NCBI GenBank assembly: GCA_947625635.1
Contig: CANQPA010000004.1
Coordinates: 1-59,079, forward strand
Reading direction: 5' to 3'
DNA length: 59,079 bases
DNA from: an uncultured Bacilli bacterium
GTDB taxonomy: Bacteria; Bacillota_I; Bacilli_A; RF39; UBA660
Below the pieces are notes generated by a model. The model made no database searches. It saw only the letters and a list, made by a program, of their open reading frames with translations, and was not told the origin of the DNA. The position numbers and the translations under genes are program-made. Position 1 is the first letter of the stretch, and each line of letters starts with the position of its first letter. Shown here one piece after another: positions 39,451-47,848 of the stretch.

Positions 39451-41739
39451 ATGAAAGTAATTCATTATCCTTATCTTTCAGATAAATTATTCTTAAAAGA
39501 GTTTGATGCTTTGCGTATAAAAGAGCAATTTGTTAAAATTGTTGTTTTAGATTGGATATATGAAATGCCTCTTGCTGAAATTCAAGGAAAGTCTACAGGC
39601 GGGAGTATTAATGTAAATGGTAAGTCCAATATGCGCAGGACTGCATCTTTAAATATTATAGCAGATGAAAAAATTTACAATGTTACAGATGTTCGTAATC
39701 AAATTTCTATTAATAAAAAAGTAGAAGTTGAAGTTGGTTTTTTAAATAAAACAGGTAAGTATTTAGAATATCCTATTTTATGGTTTCCAGAAGGCGTTTA
39801 TGTTATTCAAAATGCAACAGCAAAAGAAGATAATAATGGAATTAGTATTTCTTTAGATTTGTCTGATAAGATGTGTTTGTTAAATGGACAATGCGGCGGA
39901 CTCCTTCCCGCAGCTGTTAATTTTGATTCTACTCAAGTTACAGATGAAAATGGAAATTTAGTTGAAGAAGAGCTTGTATTAATTTATGATATTATAAAAC
40001 ATGTAGTAAGAGATTATGGCGGCGAAGCGCCAGAACGAATTATTATTAACGATATTGATAATGAGATTATTTCACCAATGCAATGGATTGGAGACCAAGA
40101 AGCCTATCTAGATAAAAGTGAAGATGGCGGAGAACAGGGCGGCGCTTATTTCTTAAAGGTACTAAGTGATTATTTTTCTACAAAAGCTTTGACTGTTGAT
40201 GATTTAAGCACTTTAGATGAAAGTATTACTTATTATAAAGAAAAAAATAAAAAGTATCCTTATGAAATAGAAGAATTAAAAAAGAAAATTCAAAAAGATA
40301 GTGAAGTTATTGTTTATACTTTAGACAAGGATCCCGCAAGTGATTCTAACATACAAAAATATGAATATGGAGAAGATGTAGGTTTTGTTTATTCAGATTT
40401 TACATATCCAGAAAAGTTAGCTTGTAATGTAGGTGAAAATGTTACTACGGTATTAGATAAAATAAAAAATTCATTAGGTAATTATGAATATTTTTATGAT
40501 ATATATGGTAATTTTATTTTTCAAGAAATAAAAAATTACTTAAATACAACAGAAGCGGCTATTGAATTAGAAAAGGGCCTTTCTCCAGATTCTTATTTTA
40601 TAAATAAATTAAAAGGTAAATCTGAATATGTTTTTGAAGATGGTAGTTTAATTACTTCATATTCACAAAATCCGCAGTATGGAAATATAAAAAATGATTT
40701 TGTAATATGGGGGCAGCGTTCAAAAGATAGCGCACCAATTCATTATCATTTAGCTATTGATTCTAAACCTGAAACAGGTCATTATTATTTTGTTATGATG
40801 CGGAATGCGAATGTTTCCAAAGATTCTACTTTAATGCGTGCGGAACCTATTGATGTAAAGATTATAAATCAATTTTCAGAAATGGATAATCCAGAATCTA
40901 ATGTTTGGTATTATTTAAATGCTTCAGATGATACAAAGGGTTTTTATAAATGGAATGTTATTAATAGTAAAATTAAAACAGCTATTCATACTCAAGGACT
41001 AAAAGATGATGAAGGGCCTAAAATAGTGAAGACGCATGACTGGCGCGAGGACTTATATTACGAGGGTATGAAAGAAAGACAAAAATATATTTATAATTTT
41101 TATAATGAAGAAATGGCTGCATTTTGGCCTTTAGTTTTTAATCCTGTTGCGGAAAAGATAGCCGATTCAAATTATACAAGTCCAGTATATAAAGGCGCTT
41201 ATTTACAAGAGAAAATTCGAGATTTAGAATTTTATATAGATTTTATTGATACAGAGGGCGCAATTTCAGATTTCCATATAAAAAATATAGGAAAACGAAC
41301 GCGCGCTATTACAGATACTAGTATAAATTGTTTGTTTGCTCCAGAGACTCCAAATTTTGTTATTATTCCCGTATTAGATGCCAATAGTAAAGATGAAGAA
41401 GCTATTAAAAAGACGGAAGAGCTTAGAAAAAAATGTCAACAGCGCGGACAGCCTTATATTCAAGTTGCGCAATATGTTTATGAAGGATTGGCGCAAAGTG
41501 GATATTTAAATTCAGCTTATAATTATGTTAGAAATTTATTATATCAAACTTTAACTTATAATGACTCTATTACTTTAAATATTTTACCCATATACTATCT
41601 TGAAGCTAATACGAGAATTACAGTAAGAAATAAAAATTTAGGTATCAATGGAGATTATATGATTGATAGTTTTAATATTCCTCTTGATACTAATAGTACT
41701 ATGAGTTTACAGTGTTCGCGGGCTTTGGAAAGAGTATAA
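39451..41739 (+). CDS. Tail-associated protein (Tal/baseplate hub-like)
   Basis: 762 aa; hub-like N-terminus (ASLNIIADEKIYNVTDVRNQISINKKVEVEVGF) and C-terminal ..NARITVRNKNLGINGDYMIDSFNIPLD-like end. Confidence 0.6.
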   Translation: MKVIHYPYLSDKLFLKEFDALRIKEQFVKIVVLDWIYEMPLAEIQGKSTGGSINVNGKSNMRRTASLNIIADEKIYNVTDVRNQISINKKVEVEVGFLNKTGKYLEYPILWFPEGVYVIQNATAKEDNNGISISLDLSDKMCLLNGQCGGLLPAAVNFDSTQVTDENGNLVEEELVLIYDIIKHVVRDYGGEAPERIIINDIDNEIISPMQWIGDQEAYLDKSEDGGEQGGAYFLKVLSDYFSTKALTVDDLSTLDESITYYKEKNKKYPYEIEELKKKIQKDSEVIVYTLDKDPASDSNIQKYEYGEDVGFVYSDFTYPEKLACNVGENVTTVLDKIKNSLGNYEYFYDIYGNFIFQEIKNYLNTTEAAIELEKGLSPDSYFINKLKGKSEYVFEDGSLITSYSQNPQYGNIKNDFVIWGQRSKDSAPIHYHLAIDSKPETGHYYFVMMRNANVSKDSTLMRAEPIDVKIINQFSEMDNPESNVWYYLNASDDTKGFYKWNVINSKIKTAIHTQGLKDDEGPKIVKTHDWREDLYYEGMKERQKYIYNFYNEEMAAFWPLVFNPVAEKIADSNYTSPVYKGAYLQEKIRDLEFYIDFIDTEGAISDFHIKNIGKRTRAITDTSINCLFAPETPNFVIIPVLDANSKDEEAIKKTEELRKKCQQRGQPYIQVAQYVYEGLAQSGYLNSAYNYVRNLLYQTLTYNDSITLNILPIYYLEANTRITVRNKNLGINGDYMIDSFNIPLDTNSTMSLQCSRALERV

Positions 41740-41764
41740 TTATAGATTTTCAATTAAGCAAAAT

Positions 41765-41798
41765 AAATCCCTAATAAGTAAAATTATTAGGGATTTTT
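41765..41798 (+). terminator. Intrinsic terminator
   Basis: AAATCCCTAATAA-GTAAAA-TTATTAGGGATTT followed by TTC/T-rich. Confidence 0.85.
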
Positions 41799-41944
41799 CT
41801 TTTTTTGATATTTTCTTCGTGGCGGAAAAGCATCTTTATATTTCCTGCCAAATTTAATAAGTTTACATGCAAACTTATATAATCTATCTCATTAAATTTT
41901 CATATAAATTTGGAAAGATGAAATTTAACAAGGAGACAATATAT

Positions 41945-42325
41945 ATGAATGAAAATCAATATGATATGAGAAGATTTAATTATGGTCAGCAGCCAATGTA
42001 TTTTGCTCAACAGCAGCAAGTATATTTTAAATGTAGACCAGTATCTTCTATAGAGGAAGCGCGAGCAGCGCAAATTGATCTAGATGGTACGCCAACTGTT
42101 TTTACAGATTTTGGAAACAAGAAAATTTATACTAAATTTGTTTCTCAAAATGGAACAGTAAGTTTAAAAGTTTATGAATTAGTTGAAGATGCGAATGCGG
42201 GGGCGCCGTCTTATGTAACTCGAGAGGAGTTCAATAAAGTAATAGCTCAGATCAATGATGCTTTTAGCAAGGTCGCCGCGCCCAAACAGAATTCTGCGCA
42301 ATCTTCGCAAACTTTTAATATTTAA
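41945..42325 (+). CDS. Hypothetical protein
   Basis: MNENQYDMRRFNYGQQPMYFAQQQQV...; AAGGAG RBS. Confidence 0.65.
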   Translation: MNENQYDMRRFNYGQQPMYFAQQQQVYFKCRPVSSIEEARAAQIDLDGTPTVFTDFGNKKIYTKFVSQNGTVSLKVYELVEDANAGAPSYVTREEFNKVIAQINDAFSKVAAPKQNSAQSSQTFNI

Positions 42326-42338
42326 GGAGGGTTTTATT

Positions 42339-42587
42339 ATGCCTAATAAGCAATTATTTCAACAAATTTTAAATGCAATTCAAAGTGGACAAAATCCAGA
42401 GCAACTTGCAATGTCAATGTTACAAAGTCGTGCAGATAAAAATCCTATGTTTCGCAATCTTATGGGACTAGCGGAAGCAAATAATTTTACAGAGATAGAA
42501 AAATTTGCACGCAACCTTTCAAAAGAGAAAGGAATCGATTATGATATTGAACTTAATGCCTTTAAACAAAGTTTGGGCTTAAGATAA
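42339..42587 (+). CDS. Hypothetical protein
   Basis: MPNKQLFQQILNAIQSGQNPEQLAMSML...; AAGGAGG RBS. Confidence 0.7.
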   Translation: MPNKQLFQQILNAIQSGQNPEQLAMSMLQSRADKNPMFRNLMGLAEANNFTEIEKFARNLSKEKGIDYDIELNAFKQSLGLR

Positions 42588-42615
42588 AAAATTATTAAAA
42601 AGGAGGAACATATAT

Positions 42616-43446
42616 ATGTTCAATTCAAACAGTGGTTACAGCCTCGCGGATATTGCTGCGGCAACTGGCGGTAACAGGAACAATAATTCTGGATTCGGAG
42701 ATAACGGATCTGCCTGGTGGATTGTGATTCTATTCCTGTTCTGTTTTATGGGTTGGGGCGATGAAGGAAATGGCTTTGGACCTAGAAGTGGTGGAGGTAG
42801 CTCCGCAACGAGAGCAGAAATAGGATATGGATTTGACTTCCAGAACCTTGATAATCAGGTTAGGGGGGTACAGCAAGGTATCTGTGATGGCTTCTATGCA
42901 ATGAATACGGGCATGCTTAATGGTTTCTGTGATACTAGAGCTGCTATTGCTGAAGGGTTCCACGGAGTGGATAATGCAATATGTAACTTAGGTTATCAGA
43001 CACAGCAAGGTTTTAGCAATTTAATGATGGCTAATATGCAGAACACTAATGCTATTACAGCTCAACTTAATAACATGGCTAGTGATAATGCGGCTTGCTG
43101 CTGCGAGACTCAGAGACAGATTGAACGCGGCTTCTGTGATGTAAACTATAACTTAGCTTCGCAATTCTGTCAAACCCGTCAGGCAATAGCAGACAGCACT
43201 AGAGACATTATTGAAAATAATAATGCTGGTTTCCGCGCGCTTCATGATTTCTTGGTTAACGATAAGATTTCTACATTGCAGGCAGAAAATCAGAACCTTA
43301 AATTTGCAGCTTCCCAGCAGGCACAAAATGCATACTTAGTATCACAGCTTGCTCCTAAGCTTCCCGTTGCCGCATATACTGTACCTAATCCTTTTACGGG
43401 ATTAAACAATAATTGTTGCAATAATGGTTGTTGGGCAGTAGCCTAA
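42616..43446 (+). CDS. Cys/Gly/Asn-rich membrane-anchored repeat protein
   Basis: WWIVILFLFCFMGWG TM segment; repeated 'GF.D...AI..GF' units; CCCET and CCNNGC clusters. Confidence 0.75.
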   Translation: MFNSNSGYSLADIAAATGGNRNNNSGFGDNGSAWWIVILFLFCFMGWGDEGNGFGPRSGGGSSATRAEIGYGFDFQNLDNQVRGVQQGICDGFYAMNTGMLNGFCDTRAAIAEGFHGVDNAICNLGYQTQQGFSNLMMANMQNTNAITAQLNNMASDNAACCCETQRQIERGFCDVNYNLASQFCQTRQAIADSTRDIIENNNAGFRALHDFLVNDKISTLQAENQNLKFAASQQAQNAYLVSQLAPKLPVAAYTVPNPFTGLNNNCCNNGCWAVA

Positions 43447-43477
43447 TTAAAAGTACACTATAGTGGAGGAAACTAAT

Positions 43478-43900
43478 ATGGAAATTACAGCAAATGCAAT
43501 ACAAGTTGTTGCAGCAAATCAAAATGTTTTATTTACAGACGTTCCAGTTTCTACAGGTTGTTGCTCCATAATCCACAGGGAAGGTAGTGGCTTAGTTACT
43601 TTGCGCGGTATTACAAATCAGTGCCGCGCAAGGTACAAGGTTACTTTCGGTGGGAATATAGCAGTGCCCGCAGAAGAAGCGGTTGGCCCTATTTCTTTAG
43701 CTATTGCTATTAATGGAGAATCTGTACCTACTACTACTATGACCGTAACTCCAGCAGCAGTAGATAATTATTTCAATATATTTAGTGCTATTTATATTGA
43801 TGTGCCAGCAAATTGTTGCTCTCAAGTTAGCGTTAAAAATATAAGTACTATTCCTGTAAATGTACAAAATGCTAACTTAATTTTAGAAAGGGTCGCTTAA
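43478..43900 (+). CDS. Beta-rich structural-type protein, possibly jelly-roll
   Basis: MEITANAIQVVAANQNVLFTDVPVSTGCCSIIHREGSGLVTLRG...; GTGGAGG RBS. Confidence 0.6.
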   Translation: MEITANAIQVVAANQNVLFTDVPVSTGCCSIIHREGSGLVTLRGITNQCRARYKVTFGGNIAVPAEEAVGPISLAIAINGESVPTTTMTVTPAAVDNYFNIFSAIYIDVPANCCSQVSVKNISTIPVNVQNANLILERVA

Positions 43901-43915
43901 TAAGGAGGTGTTATT

Positions 43916-44497
43916 ATGGAAAGATTAAAAAGAATGAAGGAAAGATTAATTGATTGTGTAGAAGAACAAATCAATACATGTTTACAAAGTTCTAGCGCTG
44001 AGGAGTTAGGAGAGGCTGTTGATATGATAAAGGATTTAGATGAAGCAATTTATTATGGTACTTTAACAAAAGCTATGGAAGAAAATAGTCAACAGCAAAA
44101 TTATTATTGTGAATTACCTCAAATCATGCCTTTGCAATATCCCTATGAAAGATATGAGTTACCTTATGGCGGCAGAGGTGAAACCATGTACTATGGCGGA
44201 GGAAATAATAATAATGGCGGCGGTAATATAAATTATTATCAGCAGGGTTATAATAGAAATATGCCTATGTCACTTCCCTATCAGACTAGCTCTAATGAGG
44301 GACGAAGCGAAATCCGCAGAAGAATGTATATGGAAGGAAAGCACTCTCATCCTGATAAGACTCAGCAAATGAAAGACCTTGAAGCATATGTTCAAGATTT
44401 AGGTCAAGATATTACAGATATGATTCAAGATGCATCTCCTGAAGAAAAGCAATTATTGCAGCAAAAAATTAGTATGCTCGCAAGTAAAATAAAATAA
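43916..44497 (+). CDS. Hypothetical protein
   Basis: MERLKRMKERLIDCVEEQINTCLQSSS...; AAGGAGG RBS. Confidence 0.7.
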   Translation: MERLKRMKERLIDCVEEQINTCLQSSSAEELGEAVDMIKDLDEAIYYGTLTKAMEENSQQQNYYCELPQIMPLQYPYERYELPYGGRGETMYYGGGNNNNGGGNINYYQQGYNRNMPMSLPYQTSSNEGRSEIRRRMYMEGKHSHPDKTQQMKDLEAYVQDLGQDITDMIQDASPEEKQLLQQKISMLASKIK

Positions 44498-44820
44498 TGT
44501 TTAATATAAATAATGAAAATTGGAATGTACTAATTGTAGAAGCTTATAATCCAATTTTAATGCGTCCTAATGGCTTGTTTACTTTAGGTTGTTGTGATGA
44601 TGAGACTAAGACTATTTATATTAGTAAAGTAGTTAGCGGAGACTTATTTTGGAAAGTACTATGTCATGAAATAGCACATGCTGCAATGTTTTCTTATGAT
44701 GTTACATTAACAGATGAACAAGAGGAATTAATTGCGGATATTATTGCTACCTTCGGCGCAGAAATCATTGATATTACTAATATGTTATTTTATAAAATAC
44801 AAGGAGGAAGATATAAATAA
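44497..44820 (+). CDS. Small HExxH zinc metalloprotease-like protein
   Basis: CHEIAHAAMF...EELIADIIATF. Confidence 0.7.
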   Translation: MFNINNENWNVLIVEAYNPILMRPNGLFTLGCCDDETKTIYISKVVSGDLFWKVLCHEIAHAAMFSYDVTLTDEQEELIADIIATFGAEIIDITNMLFYKIQGGRYK

Positions 44821-44828
44821 TATCTTCC
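44806..44828. terminator. Bidirectional terminator between convergent modules
   Basis: GGAAGATA-TAAATAA-TATCTTCC followed by TTCTTTTT. Confidence 0.8.
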
Positions 44829-44840
44829 TTCTTTTTATTA

Positions 44841-45329
44841 TTACCAAGCGCTGCTGCGTTGCTTGAGGAATCCCCAACCTAGACCAATGCTGTCCGCAAT
44901 GTCATCATTTACAGCTATGTTAAATTTTTCTTTTACAAAAGCTATGTCTTTTTCTTTTAGAGAGGCTCTTTTGACGCCGCTACCTGTTTTTATTCCACAT
45001 TGTTTGCGCCATTCGCTCGGATATATGTATATTATTTCTATTTTTGAAAAGGTATCGTGTACCATCATAGCAATTGCGCCTTGTAAGTACATAAGTGCCT
45101 TATGTGTTTTTATATTTGCAAGTCCATTTTCAGGCCGAACTTCTTCTAATATTATTTTTTCTATTTTATATTCTTCTATGTATTTTTTTATTTCATCTGT
45201 CATTTTATGGATGCGTTTAAACAAATCATCTGAAGTTGCAGTAATACAAGCATAATGAATCAAATTTTTTTCTTCAAAAATTGCAATTCCAGAACTTTTT
45301 GTAGATGCATCTATTGCAAGAATTTTCAT
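44841..45329 (-). CDS. RuvC-like Holliday junction resolvase/RNase H-fold nuclease
   Basis: MKILAIDASTKSSGIAIF...KIILEEVRPENG...DDIADSIGLGWGF. Confidence 0.8.
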   Translation of the reverse strand: MKILAIDASTKSSGIAIFEEKNLIHYACITATSDDLFKRIHKMTDEIKKYIEEYKIEKIILEEVRPENGLANIKTHKALMYLQGAIAMMVHDTFSKIEIIYIYPSEWRKQCGIKTGSGVKRASLKEKDIAFVKEKFNIAVNDDIADSIGLGWGFLKQRSSAW

Positions 45330-45379
45330 ATAAAACTCCTTAAAAGTATATTAGTTCTAGAGTTTCCTTTCTTGCAATT

Positions 45380-45408
45380 ATTATACGAAAAATTTTAAAT
45401 CTAGTCAA
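45380..45408 (-). promoter_or_regulatory. Sigma-A promoter, TTGACT-17-TATAAT
   Basis: Minus-strand TTGACT (45408-45403), TATAAT (45385-45380). Confidence 0.8.
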
Positions 45409-45416
45409 TAGGAAAA

Positions 45417-45440
45417 AGGCTCCTTTTTTAATAGGAGCCT
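45417..45440 (-). terminator. Intrinsic terminator after dut
   Basis: AGGCTCC...GGAGCCT inverted repeat, minus strand followed by TTTTTCC. Confidence 0.75.
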
Positions 45441-45868
45441 GTACTTCCGAAACCGCCGCTTCCTCGCTTGGTTTCATCAAGTTCTTCAACTTGTTCTAAT
45501 ATTTCATTTGATTTATAAGGAGAAATTATTAGCTGCGCGATTCGCGCGCCGCCGCCAATAAATTTTACATCATTACTGTCATTATAGAGAGGGACTAGAA
45601 TCTCTCCCCGATAATCTGAATCAATAATACCAACGCAGTTAGCTAATCGGAGACCTTCCTTAGTTGCAAGACCACTACGTGGATAGATACCTCCAAAATA
45701 GCCTTCGGGAATTTCTATTGCTATTCCTGTTGGTATTTTTATTACCTCTCCTGGAAATATAGCCTTTAATTCATTTGGAGGCATATCTGCAAAAAGGTCA
45801 AATCCCGCAGCATCTGGAGTAGCTTTACAAGGTATTGTAGCAGTTTCTGTAAGAAGTTTCACTTTCAT
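45428..45868 (-). CDS. dut: dUTP diphosphatase
   Basis: DAAGFDLFAD, PRSGLATKEGL, NCVGIIDSDYRGEI, RIAQLIISP, RGSGGFGSTG motifs. Confidence 0.95.
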   Translation of the reverse strand: MKVKLLTETATIPCKATPDAAGFDLFADMPPNELKAIFPGEVIKIPTGIAIEIPEGYFGGIYPRSGLATKEGLRLANCVGIIDSDYRGEILVPLYNDSNDVKFIGGGARIAQLIISPYKSNEILEQVEELDETKRGSGGFGSTGSY

Positions 45869-46110
45869 TAGAAAGCACCTTCTTTATATTCAATTCTTAC
45901 ATCGCCGCAAGGGTCTTTTTCATCAGACCATTTCTTTGTTAAGGTTACTCTATACCATTCTTCTGCAACTTCACCTTTTATCTTTTTTTCTTTATGTATG
46001 CAATTATATTTAGCTAAAAGGCTATTTTGTTTAGCATCTTCTATTAATTGTTTAGCTTCTCCATCGGTATCTACTCTATATACTTCAGTTGTTTCTAATA
46101 AACATTTCAT
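45868..46110 (-). CDS. Hypothetical protein
   Basis: 80-aa ORF overlapping dut start. Confidence 0.6.
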   Translation of the reverse strand: MKCLLETTEVYRVDTDGEAKQLIEDAKQNSLLAKYNCIHKEKKIKGEVAEEWYRVTLTKKWSDEKDPCGDVRIEYKEGAF

Positions 46111-46122
46111 TCCTTGTATCTC

Positions 46123-46389
46123 CTATACGTAATTTATATTAATCTCTCTCTCAAGATTATATTTTGTAATTTGATTTTTTATTTCATCTACATATCTTTG
46201 TCCAAATGAAGGTGAAGCAATTATATCTATATTATCTATATCATTTTCTGATTGTACCAAATTTGCAATAGTTTCTGAAAAATGCTCTAAATCTATATCC
46301 ATATCTAAAATAATATTAGGCCCTTCGTAAATTTTAATGTTTTGATTAATATCAAAAGGTCTAACTGAACCAACTAATCTTTTTTTCAT
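46123..46389 (-). CDS. Hypothetical protein
   Basis: 88-aa ORF, overlapping upstream gene. Confidence 0.55.
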   Translation of the reverse strand: MKKRLVGSVRPFDINQNIKIYEGPNIILDMDIDLEHFSETIANLVQSENDIDNIDIIASPSFGQRYVDEIKNQITKYNLEREININYV

Positions 46390-46757
46390 TCGTAATATTC
46401 TAACACTCCTTCATCATAAGGGAATAAATAATAACAATAAGATTCATTATTTATTTTTACCCAAAATTCAATAGCATCTTTATCTTCTGTTAATTCTATT
46501 GCTTGAAGAAAGCCTCTATTTTCAAAACATTCGAAGACATCTTCAACAGCATAGTCTATTTGTGAACCAGACATAATGTTAAATAGAGTATAATCTTTTC
46601 GTTCATTACACAAAAGCATAAAATAAGTTTTATTATTATAAAAGAAATCATAAATTAAATCAAATTTATCTTCTATTTGTTCTCGCGTCAAAAAGGGTTG
46701 ATCTTTCATGATTTGTTTATTTACTTCATAAACATTCCCCATTTGTATATCTGCCAT
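46386..46757 (-). CDS. Hypothetical protein
   Basis: 123-aa ORF; RBS AAGGAG; own promoter. Confidence 0.65.
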   Translation of the reverse strand: MADIQMGNVYEVNKQIMKDQPFLTREQIEDKFDLIYDFFYNNKTYFMLLCNERKDYTLFNIMSGSQIDYAVEDVFECFENRGFLQAIELTEDKDAIEFWVKINNESYCYYLFPYDEGVLEYYE

Positions 46758-46788
46758 TTATTTTTTTCTCCTTATTTATTTCTATTAT

Positions 46789-46817
46789 ATTATAACTTAT
46801 TTTTTTATATTAGTCAA
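46789..46817 (-). promoter_or_regulatory. Sigma-A promoter, TTGACT-17-TATAAT
   Basis: Minus-strand TTGACT (46817-46812), TATAAT (46794-46789); overlaps the 3' end of nrdG. Confidence 0.8.
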
Positions 46818-47301
46818 GATATAGTATAATAGAATTGGTTTGTAAACTTTTTTGCACATCGATAATTCTTTGATTAGAAGAACCGCGGAAACGCAAACTT
46901 AAATCTTTTTTAGCTTCAATAAATGGGCCATCTACTAAAACATCAAGCTGTTTTATAATAGGATAATTTTTTACATTTTCCCAAATATCACCAGTATAGC
47001 ACCAAATTGTTTTGCTTGGAAAATTCATTTTTGTTAATATGCACAATTGGCATAAAAGTTCGCGGTTTTCAGATTCAAGTGGTTCTCCGCCAAGAAGCGT
47101 TAATCCAGCAATATAATCTGGTTCTAGAGCTTGTAGAATTTCATTTACTTTATCTGCAGTCCATTTTTGTCCATAATTAAAATCTTGTGCTTCTTTATTA
47201 AAACAGCCAGGACAATTATGTCGACAACCAGATACAAAAAGCGAAACTCTAACGCCTTCTCCATTTGCTATATCTGTTTTGTTTATTTTTGCATAATTCA
47301 T
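46810..47301 (-). CDS. nrdG: Anaerobic ribonucleotide reductase activating protein (radical SAM)
   Basis: CRHNCPGCFN (CxxxCxxC), LTLLGGEPL; adjacent nrdD. Confidence 0.95.
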   Translation of the reverse strand: MNYAKINKTDIANGEGVRVSLFVSGCRHNCPGCFNKEAQDFNYGQKWTADKVNEILQALEPDYIAGLTLLGGEPLESENRELLCQLCILTKMNFPSKTIWCYTGDIWENVKNYPIIKQLDVLVDGPFIEAKKDLSLRFRGSSNQRIIDVQKSLQTNSIILYLD

Positions 47302-47848
47302 TTTGTGTATAATCTCCTAATATTGAAAAACTTAATGCTCCAATTGAATTTCCTATTGTTACTAATAATAAAAATAAAATAGATTTCCAAGTAAAAGTTC
47401 TTGTTAATATCATATAACAAAAATCTGCTATACAATGTTCACATTTGGCAATTATAAATGCGGGAATAGCTAAAAGTGTAATCCAGATTCTTCCTTTTTT
47501 GAACTGGTCCACTGCTATATAAACCAAGACCCCGCATATAAAAGATTTTCCCAAAACATAATACCATTCTATCGATATTTTTTGTATCATAAAATCTGCA
47601 TTTACTTTTGGAACAATAAATAAAATACAGCAGCCAATTAAATTTGCCAAAAAAATTAAAAGCAATGAGGGAAAGTCCTCAATTTTTCTAATGTAACCGA
47701 TTTTGCCTGTATAGAGATTAAAATTCATTAATAAAATTACTACGAGTCCTGTTGAAAAAAAGAAAGCTCCTGCAATAGGATTTGATGCATTTACATACAC
47801 CAAAGAGCCTATTGCTATCATTATTCCTGCTAAAATTCCTTTAATCAT
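47249..47848 (-). CDS. FNT-family (formate/nitrite transporter-like) membrane channel
   Basis: ~199 aa hydrophobic protein; MNFNLYTGKI and KCEHCIADFCY match the FNT 'ELFTGN' and 'EHSIANMF' signatures; ATG 47848 overlaps the nrdD stop as ATGA; 3' end overlaps nrdG by ~53 nt. Confidence 0.85.
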   Translation of the reverse strand: MIKGILAGIMIAIGSLVYVNASNPIAGAFFFSTGLVVILLMNFNLYTGKIGYIRKIEDFPSLLLIFLANLIGCCILFIVPKVNADFMIQKISIEWYYVLGKSFICGVLVYIAVDQFKKGRIWITLLAIPAFIIAKCEHCIADFCYMILTRTFTWKSILFLLLVTIGNSIGALSFSILGDYTQNELCKNKQNRYSKWRRR

